A DNA stretch of 64,000 nt from Cynocephalus volans (taxonomy: Eukaryota; Chordata; Mammalia; Dermoptera; Cynocephalidae), in NCBI RefSeq assembly GCF_027409185.1, contig NC_084478.1:84613624-84677623 (forward strand), read 5' to 3'. Every line of letters starts with the position of its first letter. The stretch's first letter is position 1. Of this stretch, positions 47,081 through 57,039 are shown piece after piece. The notes beneath the pieces were generated by a model. It made no database searches and had not been told where the DNA came from. It was given only the letters and a program-made list of their open reading frames with translations. Position numbers and translations under genes: made by a program.

Positions 47081-48290
47081 CACTTCTTCATCATTATTAT
47101 TTTTTTACATTCTAAGATGTTGTGGAGCAGTCAGAGGGAAGGGGAGAGGGGAAGGGGAGGGAGATAGGGTGGGGGTGAGGAAAATGGAGTTAGTTTAGTC
47201 AGGCCTTCTTTCCTCATATCTAGCTGGGTATGATTCAGCATATCCATTGCACATAAGTTACATAAGAGTAGTGTTAGTGCCCATGTATGCCCACGCACCC
47301 CTTGGCTTGTTGCCACTGTTGCATACCTGTGTTATAAAAGGCAGTGGCTCTGAATCGCTGGCTGGCAGAGCTCACATCTGAAATAAAGCATGTCCACTTT
47401 GCCAGTGGCTACTTGGTTTTTCTTTTGCATACCTGGCTCAGGACCTGCACAGTAAAAGGCAGAGGGATCTGTGATCTAGCCCGACAGTGGGAGAAAGAGG
47501 AAGGAGAGGGGCATGGTCGAGGACTGTGGCACCCCCTTCATTTTGGCATGGGAGCCCAGGGGTCTTCTGGTGGTGGCTTGGTCATAGCTGGGCTGGATAT
47601 GGATGTCCAGGAGGCATGGTTGAGGCCCTCAGCCCCCCACTGCCCTGGCTCGAGAGCCTAGGGCACTTCCCATGGCAGTTTGGTGGTCGTCATTGGGCTG
47701 GATGCAGACATGGGGATGGGGGCATGGCTGAGGCCCTTGGCCCTCCCCCCACACTGGCTCGGGAGCCTGGCGGCTTCTGGTCCTTCTTGGTTTTATAGGT
47801 GTTCTTTGGTGGTATTAGACCTTTACTAGTTAATATCAAATTTTGTCTCTGATCTGTGGGTATTTTTTTCTTTCAGTTCTGTGTGGATTATTTGCTATTC
47901 CCACCACTTAAACTCTGCACTGAAACTAATTTGTTGTTCTTTAGTTACTTCTAAAATGGCGGAACTTCCTGTGGGAACCAGCACTTGAGCCCTGTGGTTG
48001 AGCTAAATTGCTGCTTTGCTGCTGATTCTCTGGGGAAGGCTTTTTGTGTAGCTCAGGTTTTAATTGTTGACCTGTAAGCACTTTCAGGTCTTATGAGGTC
48101 CCGTACTTCATTGTGTGTAGATTCTGGTCTGCGCCTGAGTCTTTTCAGCAAACTGCACCCCCTGCAGTTCTATATTCCTGACCAGTCTCCACTGAGTGGT
48201 CCTGTGCTGATTGGAGGGCAGATCAGTTGTCTCCCCCACCCCCTGCACTCCAAACACTTTCCATGGATGGGCCATGCTCTGGTCCCTTGT
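47081..48290 (-). mobile_element. Retroposed L1 5' UTR-derived segment with 10-bp TSD
   Basis: A 1,210-bp insert in the antisense ORF2 above, between GATCATATGG at 47,071-47,080 and 48,291-48,300; ORF2 reads through if it is removed. On the minus strand it is L1 5' UTR sequence like that in 62,432-63,440, 5'-truncated, ending in an A-rich tail (left edge). It contains no L1 coding sequence and no L1 3' UTR. A small LTR has inserted into it (47,185-47,451). Confidence 0.8.
47185..47451 (+). mobile_element. Small solo LTR (about 267 bp)
   Basis: Interrupts a G-rich stretch that is continuous in the related copy at 62,460-62,530. Starts TG, ends CA, with TATAAAA (47,333-47,339) and AATAAA (47,382-47,387) in correct order and spacing for a compact LTR. 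Flanking 6-mers GGAAAA (47,179-47,184) and GTAAAA (47,452-47,457) match at 5 of 6. A 6-bp duplication and short R region would suit a class II (betaretrovirus-like) ERV; the family is not identified. Confidence 0.6.
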
Positions 48291-49959
48291 GATCATATGG
48301 TAGTTCTATTTGTAGTTGTTTGAGGAACCCCCATGCTGTTTTCCTTAATGGCTTCACTAATTTACAGTCCCACCAACAGTGCAGAAGGGTTCCTCTTTCT
48401 CCACATCCTCGTCGACATTTATTGTTCTCTGTCTTTTTTTATAATAGCTGGTCTAACTGGGGTGATGTGGTATCTCAGAGTGGTTTTAATTTGCATTTCC
48501 CTGATGATTAGTGATGTTGAGCATTTTTTCATATACCTATTGGCCATTTATATGTCCTCCTTTGAGAAATGTCTATTCGGCTCCTTTGCCCATTTTTTAA
48601 TTGGGTTGTTTGTGTTTTTTTACTGTAAAGTTGTATGAGCTCTGGATCATACAACTTGAAAAAAAACCAAAGTAAAGTTGTATCATATTCTCCATATTCC
48701 TTGTCAGATGTGTAGTCTGGAAATATTTTCTCCCATTCTACAGGTTATCTTTTCACTCTGTTGATTGTTTCCTTCACTGTGCAGAAGCTTTTTAGTTTGA
48801 TATAATCCCATTTATTTATTTTTTCTTTTGTTGTCTGTGCTTTTGGGGTCTTATTCATAAAGTCTTTGTCCAGCCGTACATCCTGGAGTTTTTCCCCTAC
48901 GTTTTCACTCTCAACAAATTAGGTATAGAAGGAAGGTATCTCAACACAATAAAAGCCATATATGACAAACCCACGGCCAATATCATCCTGAATAGGGAAA
49001 AGTTGAAAGTTTTTCCTCTATGAACAGGAACAAGACAAGGATGCCCGCTCTTACTACTCCTATTTAACATAGTATTGGAAGTACTTACCAGAACAATTAG
49101 ACAAGAGGAAGAAATAAAGGGAACCCTAATAGGAAAAGATGAAGTTTGCACATGACATGATTTTATATATAGAAAACCCGAGATTCTATCAAAAAGCTCT
49201 TAGAGCTGATAAACAAATTCAGTAAGCTGATAAACAAAATCAACATGGAAAACTCAGTAGCATTTTTATACTCCAATAATGAGCCAGCAGAAAAAGAAAT
49301 TAAGAAAGCAAGCCCATTTACAATAGTCACTAAAAAAAAAAAATACCTAGGAATAAATTTAATCAAGGATGTGAAAGATCACTGAAACGAGAAAAGAAAT
49401 TAAAGAGGGCACAAAAATATGGAAAGACATTCTGTGCTCTTGGATTGGAAGAATTAATATTGTGAAAATGTCTGTCTGCCCAACGTGATGTACATATTCA
49501 ATGCAATCCCCATCAAAATGCCAGTGACATTCTTCACAGAAATAGAAAAAACAATCCTAACATTTATATTGAACAACAAAAGACCCCAAATGACCAAAGC
49601 AATCCTTAGCAAAAAAAGTAAATCCAGAGACATTACACTTCCTGACTTCAAACTACATTACAAATCTATAATAACCCAAACAGCATGGTACTGGCATAAA
49701 AACAGACACACAGACCAATGGTACAAAATAGAGAACCCAGAAATTAATCTGTGTACTAATGGCCAACTGATCTTCAACAAAGGCACCAAGAACATACATT
49801 GAGGAAAGGACAGCCTCTTCAATAAATGGCTTTGGGAAAACTGGATATCCATGTGTAGAATAAAACTTGATCCATACCTCTCACCATATACCAAAATCAA
49901 CTCAAAATGAAAATTAAAGACTTAAGCATAAGACTTGAAACTTTAACAACATTTTTTTT

Positions 49960-51227
49960 AAACTGACAAGAGCTCTTGTCAAGCTTATTCCAGACCCATG
50001 GAAACACTCTGATGCTATTTACTATTGGCAATCATCAGGAAACTCAGGCACCAATGCAAACCAGTTTGAACAAGAAGAAACATTCAATTGCCCAAAGCTG
50101 TATATAGCTTCAGCCACAGAAATACTTAAGATGGTAAATCTCACCATGCTAGGCTTGCTTCTTCAAACTTGATTTTAGTACACATAGCATAATACCTCTG
50201 TCCTGGCCACACTCACTCACAAGCCTCACTTATCAAGATGAGCCTATTCCCCTAACTACTGACATCCAACAATGATATCCAGAAGCTTATTTCACATAAA
50301 TATGTGGGCAGTGGTGAGCTGGGCCCATAACCAACTTAGTTGACCCAGGTGCTGAATGAAAGGTGTATAACATGTAAGCCTGTTTGAATATAATATTATA
50401 TGCACCTGGAATTGCACTAAGCCACACAAAACTTATCTTTACAGTAACACAGAGAATACTGGTAGCAAAGGGTGCCCAGCAGGCCAGTAAGGAAATCAAA
50501 TTGCTTCCTCCATCATAAGCTTCCTCCCCTCCTCCCAACCTTGGATAATATTTCTTGTACTTAGGTTTGTCTCGAAATTCCAGTAGATTTTTATTCACCA
50601 AAAGAACCCCCTGCCTTCAAGTACTTTCTTCCACAAACCATGCTAGCCGCAATTTTCCAACACTACAAATGAGTCTTCCTAATAGTCCCCATTGTGCTAA
50701 TGGCCCTAAGATCACCAATATGGGTGCAGTAGGAGTAGCATATATGTGGGACACCACACAAGAATTAAATGACATACAAATAACAATGCTTAAGGAGTTA
50801 TCCATACAAATTAAATGGGCCAAGGACTGAAACTCTTGGCAGAATTTCATCATATTTTAGGGGATGTGGTGGTAGATAATCTTGTAGCCCTAGATTACTT
50901 ATTGGCTGCTGAAGAAGGAGTCTGTGTGCTTTAGCACATCTTGCTGAATGTGGTAGATAACAATTAGCAAGTCTTACAGATAGCCAGGGACAAGTATCAA
51001 AGGGGTTAAAATGTCACTCAACTGACTAAACAATTAAACAAACCGAAATCTCCTCCTTTTTTCATTCACTATCCTGGCTTTCCCCCACTAAGCGGGCAGA
51101 CTGGCTGTGAAAGGGCTTTGAAATCTTAGTTTGTGCCCTTATAGGATTTTATGTTTTATTGCTGGCTCCAAACTCTTGTACTACAAAATAACATAATTTA
51201 AATTTAAGTAAAATACATAGGGCCAGG
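49960..51227 (+). pseudogene. ERV env remnant (surface and transmembrane parts)
   Basis: Retroviral interior between the last L1 and the 3' LTR. The part at about 50,555-50,940 encodes the ectodomain of an env transmembrane subunit. A heptad-rich stretch (open frame 50,555-50,830) is followed, after a stop at about 50,830, by the conserved region before the disulfide loop (about 50,870-50,940), which itself ends in a stop. The upstream part is too decayed to align. Non-functional; described only as a relic. Confidence 0.6.
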
Positions 51228-51777
51228 TGATGAATTGTTATATACATGAGCCAAAGATGGCCTATGTATATTGGTCACTATTTTGTTTACTTCTTCAAAC
51301 AGGCGAGGTCCGTCAGCTCAAAAGTTTCCCAGCAGCGAACAAATTTTTACACATTCAATTGTTTTAAATATAGCCCCGATAAGCCAGATTTTTTTTGCTC
51401 CCTGTTTTGCATACACTTGTGAAACTGCACCTATCTGCTGGCCATAGGTGAGATAAACCTGGAGGGTATAAAAGCCCTGACATGCTGCTGCCCTTCAGAA
51501 CTCTCTGACCCAGAGACTCCCTGATGTGCTGCTGAGAGACATAGCATAGACACATAAGCCCCCTCTCTAATCCTCCTTTCCCTCAGAGTTCCCCTGCCCT
51601 ACTCATCTTCTGGGTGGTGTCCCCCCACCTGCCTCTGAAAGGTCTCAGGTTTTGATGAACCACATTTCCTCATAAACCTGTCAAAAGGTTGATCAAATAA
51701 AACTATTGTGTGCTACTGCCACCTTGTGGTCGTGTCTTTTTCCTTGATCAGCCCCCAAATTTCTTGAACTCACTACA
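51228..51777 (+). mobile_element. ERV 3' LTR (about 550 bp)
   Basis: Direct partner of the split 5' LTR (29,810-29,953 inverted, plus 38,181-38,653). Begins near TGATGAATTG, has TATAAAA (51,467-51,473) and AATAAA (51,696-51,701), and ends GAACTCACTACA (51,766-51,777). The overall 5' versus 3' LTR identity looks moderate, about 75-80% by eye, so the provirus is old. I could not settle its target-site duplication. Confidence 0.85.
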
Positions 51778-51829
51778 GTTTCATGTATTTTAACTCCACG
51801 TATAGCTTAAATCATGCAAAAATTTCATA

Positions 51830-52110
51830 TTATTATTATTATTTTACCCTGTTCACCCACATCTTTACCCTTTCCATTAATGTTCACTTCTTTTCAAATC
51901 TCTTGATTTTCATATGGGAAGCTTTCCTTTCAGTATTTCTTTTAGTACTGGCTTGCTGGTGATTAATTTATTCAGCTTTATTTTCTGAAAATGTCTTTAT
52001 TTCACCTTCATTTTTGATGGGCAATTTCAGTGGGTTTAAAATTCCAGATTGTCAGCTTGCAAATCATTAAATTCCTTAAGTGACAAAGTTGCATGCAATG
52101 TAAGGCTCAC
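51830..52110 (-). mobile_element. Ancient L1M ORF1 fragment, antisense
   Basis: Preceded by a (TTA)n tract (51,830-51,845). Wording such as GGCTTGCTGGTGATTAATTTATTCAG followed by TTATTTCACCTTCATTTTTGA marks a decayed antisense L1 ORF1 C-terminal region. Sequence to about 52,500 may include more of the same element. Confidence 0.6.
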
Positions 52111-53079
52111 CTCTGCACTTCCTTTTTTTCAGGGAGCATGACTCTTCAAGTCCCCATTGCCTTGATTGATTTCTGATACTTTCTTGGTAGCTGTTTATGC
52201 TTTCAAACAGTTTCTTTCCCCCAATTTTTAGGGTTTTTTTTGGCAGGCCTGTTACAATCAACTACATATTACTAGAAAAGGAACTCTTCGGTCATCATTC
52301 TAATGACTTATGGCTATTCTATTTTTTTAATACTTTAATTTGTTTAAATAGTGTCTAGCTATTTAACATTCATATAATTTTCAGCTCTGTTACATTAGAA
52401 CAAATTATATAATGAACATTAGTTTAGCTAAATTTTTGCATATATAGCTTATTTTTTCCTTAGGATATATTTCTAGAGGCAAAACTGCTAGTTTATAAGT
52501 TTTCAGTAACTTCAGGGTCTTCAGTAATCACTGGGCCCTAGGTTAGGAATATTTGCTTCTGAAATTTGGAAATATCCTAGACTTTTTGGGCCTCCCCCTC
52601 TGAATGGGCCCCTGGGCATAATAACTGCATTGGACTTCCCAGAATTAAAACTGAATGCATGGCCTAGATGGGATTTTTCTCCAGCTGGAGACAGAGGTGG
52701 TGACACTTTGTGACTGTAGCCAGTTATTTTCTCTCTCCCCAAACAAGTATAAAGAAAGTTTACTCCCAGATTGCCTTGGAGACATTAAGAAAGACCACAT
52801 ATGGTAAATATTTGCAACAAGGTACAAACATAGCAATAGAGGGTCAATAGTGGTAAGCTGAGTGTTAGACGATTGGTGGTGTGAATGTTAGAAAGTTAGC
52901 CTGTGTGCTCTCTCGCTTTCTCTCTTTCTCACTCCCTGTTTCCCTCTCTGTCTCCCTCTCCCACTCTCCCTCTCTCTCTCCGACTTCTAAAAACAACCTG
53001 TCTGTGCACTCCACTGTTTTCTTACTAACTCACTGCTGCTGTGCTGTTCTCTCACTTAGAATGCTTTTGTCATCCTTGT
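52111..53079. other. Unique intergenic DNA with pyrimidine microsatellite
   Basis: No gene seen. A (TC)n/(CTCCCTCT)n tract occupies about 52,905-52,983. Old L1M-like wording persists to about 52,500. Confidence 0.6.
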
Positions 53080-53325
53080 TCTTTTGGTAAATACCAACTC
53101 ACTCATCTTTTAAACACTAACTCTTCTGTGAAGCCTCTTCTGGATCTACAGGTAGAACTGACCCTGCCCTCTACTGTACTCTGTACAAACTTCTAGAAAA
53201 CTTTGCTTCATTTTTTCTTCGTCTGACTCCCACTTTTTTACATTGTGAGCTCCTTGAAGACAAAGAAATTAACTCTGTAACTTTTCCATAGGTAATCAGT
53301 GCTTATTGAATAAATGAACAAGGGG
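53080..53325 (+). mobile_element. L2 LINE 3' end
   Basis: Contains the L2 landmarks in order: CTTCTGTGAAGCCTCTTCTGGA, then TTGTGAGCTCCTTGAAGACA, then the end GTGCTTATTGAATAAATGAA. A mammal-wide ancient LINE fragment upstream of the MAGEE1 promoter. Confidence 0.78.
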
Positions 53326-53784
53326 ATCAGGATTGGATCTGCCAAAAAGTGCTAGAGTAAAAACAGAGTAAAACAGAGTAGGTAACAACCTTTAACATTC
53401 AGTATCCTAATTGACCCTCACAACGGCTCTATTAAATGGGCAGGTGACTGGGGAGTGAGTGAATTAACCAAATCTTCAGGAGTTTTAGTGGCTTTTCTTA
53501 GACGGGTTGAAATCCTCTGTATTGGTAAGGATTGAGGCTGGGAATAGTGAGATTTTCAAGCTTTTTCCTTGCTTCCTAAGTAGGACTAAATCTCAGGCCT
53601 TCAGACCCTCTAGGGAAGAGTTCTTCCTAGCTCACAACAGTAGGAGAGGAGTTATTAGAGACCTAAATGGAGATAGTGATAGAGGAGACAGGGGCGGAGA
53701 TGGAGGCTGTACCCTTCCAGAGACCATGCACAGTTTCCTTGAAACAGTTCTGGGGAAAGGGCAAATCCCAAGGATACTAACTGC

Positions 53785-53885
53785 CCATTTTGAGAATCTA
53801 TTAAGTGCCCCGCACTCTGTGTAGAAGCCGTCTAATGGGTACCCTAACTCTGAGAAGTAGCTATTATTATCTCTATTTTTATTTC
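53785..53885 (+). repeat. L2/MIR-era repeat remnant
   Basis: The wording TCTATTAAGTGCCCCGCACTCTG then GAAGTAGCTATTATTATCTCTATTTT resembles old L2/MIR consensus ends. Short and diverged. Confidence 0.4.
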
Positions 53886-53984
53886 CTACCCATCTGCTCC
53901 AAGCTCTTTTTCTCACCCTACCAAAGTCTCTGTCGGGTCAGTGCTCTCCTTTGGTGCAGAATCACCGCATCCACTTTCTCAGGC

Positions 53985-54110
53985 CCAGGGGAGGGGCTGG
54001 GCGGGGCAGGGTCGCATTGTCGCAGAGCCCGACTGCGCCTGCGCGGGCTGCGGCAGAAGGCGGGGTATGAGAAGCCGAGTGTACTGAGACGCGTTCGCTG
54101 TTGGTCAGTA
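53985..54110 (+). promoter_or_regulatory. MAGEE1 CpG-rich TATA-less promoter (predicted)
   Basis: The local switch to GC- and CpG-rich sequence begins near 53,990 and continues into the CDS. A GC box GGGCGGGGC is at 53,999-54,007, and TGCGCCTGCGCG at 54,034-54,045 is one mismatch from the NRF1 consensus. No TATA box. Transcription probably starts between about 54,050 and 54,150, inferred only from these elements and the distance to the ATG. Confidence 0.55.
54067..54087 (+). CDS. Possible upstream ORF (6 codons) in MAGEE1 5' UTR
   Basis: ATG AGA AGC CGA GTG TAC TGA is the only ATG between the promoter elements and the MAGEE1 start. It would be in the mRNA only if transcription begins upstream of 54,067. 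If used, it could dampen translation, and its short length would allow reinitiation. Confidence 0.25.
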   Translation: MRSRVY

Positions 54111-54180
54111 CCTTCCTTCTTTTTCACCACCTCTAATTTCAGCTCCAGCAAATTGCTTGAATTGGAGCTTTGGTTCTGAC

Positions 54181-54205
54181 GGCAGCGGCAGCAGCAGCAG
54201 CAGCA
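54181..54205 (+). repeat. (GCA)n triplet tract in MAGEE1 5' UTR
   Basis: Imperfect GGCAGC/GCA run of about 25 bp between the predicted transcription start and the ATG. Confidence 0.7.
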
Positions 54206-54313
54206 TTACCGTTAGCGACAGTTTTGGGCCGAGGCACCTACAAACCTCCGGTCCTCTTTCTGCCAGATCGCGGGCCTGTCCCTGTCTGCTCCCACACGCC
54301 GGTCGACAGGACC

Positions 54314-56506
54314 ATGTCGTTGGTAAGCCAGAATTCGCGCAGCGGCGGCCGCCGCAGTGTAAATGCCACTGCGCACAACGGCAGCTGGGGTGACATGCAG
54401 GCCCTTAACGCCCCCGATCTCCCCGTTGCTATGCCAGACCCGGACCTCCCCCAGGGTCCCAGCGATCCCCAGATCCTCCAGGGTGTCTGCACCTCTGAGG
54501 GCCCAACCACCTCCGGGCCTCCCACGGTCTCTGAGGGGCAGAGCACGTCGGTGCCGCTCACTGCCTGTGAGGAACCGAGCACCACCGAGCCGCCCACCCC
54601 CGGTGAGAGATCGGGCAGCTGCGTGCCGCCCACTCCCCGTGAGGGACTGAACACCTCCGAGCCGCCGACCGCCTCTGAGGGACCGGGCCCCTCCAAGCAG
54701 CTCCCCATAGGTGAGGGCCCGAGCGCCTCCGAGCCACCCATCGCCTCTGAGGGATCCCGCACTTCCATGCCGCCCATCCCCCGTGAGGGACTGAACACCT
54801 CGGTGCCGCCCACCCCTGGTGAGGGACCGAGCACCTCCAGACCCCCCAGCCCCGGTGAGGGAACAAGCACCTCTGGGCTGTGCACTGCCTCTGAGAGCCC
54901 TGCTGCATTGTCGAGCCCGAACCCCTCCAAGTGTCCCATTGCTTTGCCAAGCCCTAGCGTTGCCAGGGCCTCTGGGAGACCCAAAGGTGCAGAAGGCCCC
55001 ATGGAATTCCAGGTCCTGAGAGACTGTGAGAACTCCAACTCCATTACCATTATGGGCCTCAGCACTTCCCCAGTCACCCTTACCCTGAAGCCCCAGGACC
55101 CTATGGAACAGAATGTAGCCGAGTTGCTACAGTTCCTGCTGGTGAAGGATCAGAGCAAGTACCCCATCCGAAAGTCTGAAATGCTGCAATGTATTGTTAG
55201 AGAATATCGCAACCAGTTCTCTGAGATCCTTAGCCAAGCAGCAGCCCACCTGGAGTGCATTTTTAGGTTTGAATTGAGGGAACTTGACCCTGAGCAGCAC
55301 ACCTACATTCTGCTCAACAAACTGGGACCTGTTCCCTTTGAAGGATTAGAAGACAGCCCAAATGGGCCAAAGACGGGCCTCCTGATGATGATCCTAGGAC
55401 AAATCCTCCTGAATGGCAATCAAGCCAAGGAGGCTGAGATTTGGGAAATGCTCTGGAGGATGGGGGTGCAACGGGAGAGGAGGCTTTCCATTTTTGGGAA
55501 CCCAAAGAGACTTCTGTCTGTAGAGTTTGTGTGGCAGCGTTACTTGGACTACAGGCCAGTAACTGACTGTGAACCAGTGGAGTATGAGTTTTTCTGGGGC
55601 CCTCGATCTCACCTAGAAACCACCAAGATGAAGATTTTGAAGTTCATGGCTAAGATCTATAACAAAGATCCTATGGACTGGCCAGAGCAATACAATGAGG
55701 CTCTGGAAGAAGATGCTATCAGAGCCGCTGCTGAGGAATGGCAGGCTTTCCCTCACTTTAGGAGGCCTTTTTTTGAGGAAGTAGCTGCATATATAGCATC
55801 CCCTGATCCAGAGGCTTCCACCTACTCCTCAAAATACCACCCCCATTCATGGCCTGAATCAAGATTGGAGAGCAAGTCAAGAAAGTTGGTGCAGTTATTT
55901 CTGCTTATGGATTCAACTAAGCTGCCTATACCAAAGAAAGGAATTCTGTACTACATTGGCCGAGAGTGCAGCAAAGTATTCCCTGACCTCCTGAATCGTG
56001 CTGCCCGCACCCTAAACCATGTCTATGGGACAGAGCTAGTGGTACTTGATCCCAGGAACCACTCCTATACCCTGTACAACAGAAGGGAAATGGAAGAAAC
56101 CGAAGAGATCGTAGACAGTCCAAACAGGCCTGGAAACAACTTCTTGATGCAGGTCCTAAGCTTCATCTTTATAATGGGCAACCACGCCAAGGAGTCTGCA
56201 GTCTGGGCCTTTCTGCGGGGCTTAGGTGTTCAATCTGGGAGAAAGCACGTGATTACCTGTAGGTATTTAAGTCAGCGCTACATAGACAGTTTACGAGTTC
56301 CTGACAGCAATCCAGTGCAATATGAGTTTGTATGGGGTCCTAGAGCCCGCTTGGAAACCTCCAAGATGAAAGCCCTGCGATATGTGGCCAGAATCCACAG
56401 AAGGGAACCACAGGACTGGCCACAGCAGTACAGGGAGGCAATGGAAGATGAGGCTAATAGAGCTGATGTTGGGCACAGGCAGTTTCTTGTTCACAACTTT
56501 ATGTAG
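54314..56506 (+). CDS. MAGEE1: MAGE family member E1 (MAGEE1)
   Basis: 730-aa MAGE protein in one uninterrupted exon. The ATG at 54,314 (context ACCATG) is chosen because MSLVSQN is the start of both human MAGE-E proteins as I remember them; the frame is open further up but has no ATG. Residues 60-203 are twelve 12-aa Ser/Thr/Pro-rich repeats. Two MAGE homology domains follow: about 266-465 and 523-712. Both carry the MAGE signatures: GLLMMILGQILLNGNQAKEAEIW (353-377) with YEFFWGPR (424-431), and FLMQVLSFIFIMGNHAKESAVW with YEFVWGPR (670-677). MAGE domains bind and modulate RING E3 ligases; MAGE-E1 also binds alpha-dystrobrevin and is found at perinuclear and postsynaptic sites. The human protein is 957 aa by recollection; the difference is mostly fewer repeats here. 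No inactivating change is seen. Confidence 0.96.
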   Translation: MSLVSQNSRSGGRRSVNATAHNGSWGDMQALNAPDLPVAMPDPDLPQGPSDPQILQGVCTSEGPTTSGPPTVSEGQSTSVPLTACEEPSTTEPPTPGERSGSCVPPTPREGLNTSEPPTASEGPGPSKQLPIGEGPSASEPPIASEGSRTSMPPIPREGLNTSVPPTPGEGPSTSRPPSPGEGTSTSGLCTASESPAALSSPNPSKCPIALPSPSVARASGRPKGAEGPMEFQVLRDCENSNSITIMGLSTSPVTLTLKPQDPMEQNVAELLQFLLVKDQSKYPIRKSEMLQCIVREYRNQFSEILSQAAAHLECIFRFELRELDPEQHTYILLNKLGPVPFEGLEDSPNGPKTGLLMMILGQILLNGNQAKEAEIWEMLWRMGVQRERRLSIFGNPKRLLSVEFVWQRYLDYRPVTDCEPVEYEFFWGPRSHLETTKMKILKFMAKIYNKDPMDWPEQYNEALEEDAIRAAAEEWQAFPHFRRPFFEEVAAYIASPDPEASTYSSKYHPHSWPESRLESKSRKLVQLFLLMDSTKLPIPKKGILYYIGRECSKVFPDLLNRAARTLNHVYGTELVVLDPRNHSYTLYNRREMEETEEIVDSPNRPGNNFLMQVLSFIFIMGNHAKESAVWAFLRGLGVQSGRKHVITCRYLSQRYIDSLRVPDSNPVQYEFVWGPRARLETSKMKALRYVARIHRREPQDWPQQYREAMEDEANRADVGHRQFLVHNFM
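54491..54922 (+). repeat. 36-bp coding tandem repeat (12 units) in MAGEE1
   Basis: Twelve 36-bp units without phase loss encode 12-aa motifs of the type P-G-E-G-P-S-T-S-x-P-P-T (residues 60-203). Units 1-11 are clear and unit 12 is degenerate. Unit-length variation keeps the frame, so copy number can change without disrupting the protein. The low-complexity Ser/Pro-rich product is probably disordered. Confidence 0.93.
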
Positions 56507-57035
56507 AGGAATGCTACGCAGAGGGGCCTTGAAAGGCCGGGCCCTAGACCCTTGGGTCTCATGTATTGGGGGAGTACATATTGTATTTGGTATTTGTGTT
56601 CCAGTTCCATTTATGTCTTTTGAAATTTAATTCTTGTTTGGTATCTTAAGAAGTTACAACTGTTTTAATATACTGTTCAATAAGGTAAATGTGATTGACT
56701 ACTTGCTGTCTCTGTTGTATTTTGTTATGAGAGTTTTGATAGCTTTATAAAGTGTTTTGGGAATCTTTCCATCTTGTTGCATTATCTGGAAGAGAATATA
56801 TAGCATATAGCTATAGATATAGGTTTCTCTTTGAAAGTCTGAAAAAACTCACCAGTAAAGTGATCTAGCTGTTAAACAAACAAACAAATATAACAACTAA
56901 AAAAGCATTCTAAATTGTGGCTGGCTTCCCTTTCTGTCTGCTATTGTGTAAAGAACACTGATGTTTACCTGTATTTGCTTTGCTGTACTAAAATGTAATG
57001 AAAATAAAAGTTTAATAAATCAGACACAATGCTAC
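56507..57035 (+). promoter_or_regulatory. MAGEE1 3' UTR with polyadenylation signals
   Basis: AT-rich sequence after the TAG (56,504-56,506). The first canonical AATAAA hexamers are at 57,003-57,008 and 57,014-57,019. These give a 3' UTR of about 520-530 bases with cleavage expected near 57,025-57,040; a third AATAAA is at 57,051-57,056. No AATAAA occurs earlier in the 3' UTR. Confidence 0.6.
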
Positions 57036-57039
57036 TGCA

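Larger units (their letters stand above)
46445..49943 (-). mobile_element. 5'-truncated L1 with twin-priming inversion
   Basis: 3' UTR and ORF2 C-terminus run antisense from about 46,460 to 48,905; then the orientation flips. From about 48,906 to 49,943, ORF2 reads on the plus strand from the RT to the C-terminal region (fragment 49,485-49,802, with FFTEIEK and RDITLPDFK). The plus-strand segment ends exactly where the minus-strand segment begins in ORF2, the signature of twin priming. Flanks TAACAAC+T8 (46,430-46,444) and TAACAACA+T8 (49,944-49,959) are a probable duplication. A further element is inserted at 47,081-48,290. Confidence 0.85.

Noticed and set aside
54104-54150. Intron in the MAGEE1 5' UTR (GTCAGT … pyrimidine tract … TTTCAG)
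   Set aside because: The acceptor-like end is good but the only donor-like site lies about 45 bp away, too short for a mammalian intron. An upstream donor cannot be excluded.
54170-54313. In-frame 48-codon extension upstream of the MAGEE1 ATG
   Set aside because: It begins with TTG, not ATG; no in-frame ATG lies upstream, and MSLVSQN at 54,314 is the family start. Treated as 5' UTR.
54238-55077. 279-codon open frame on the minus strand opposite the MAGEE1 repeats
   Set aside because: The 36-bp GC-rich repeat keeps the reverse frame free of stops. The product is a translation of the antisense repeat with no domain.
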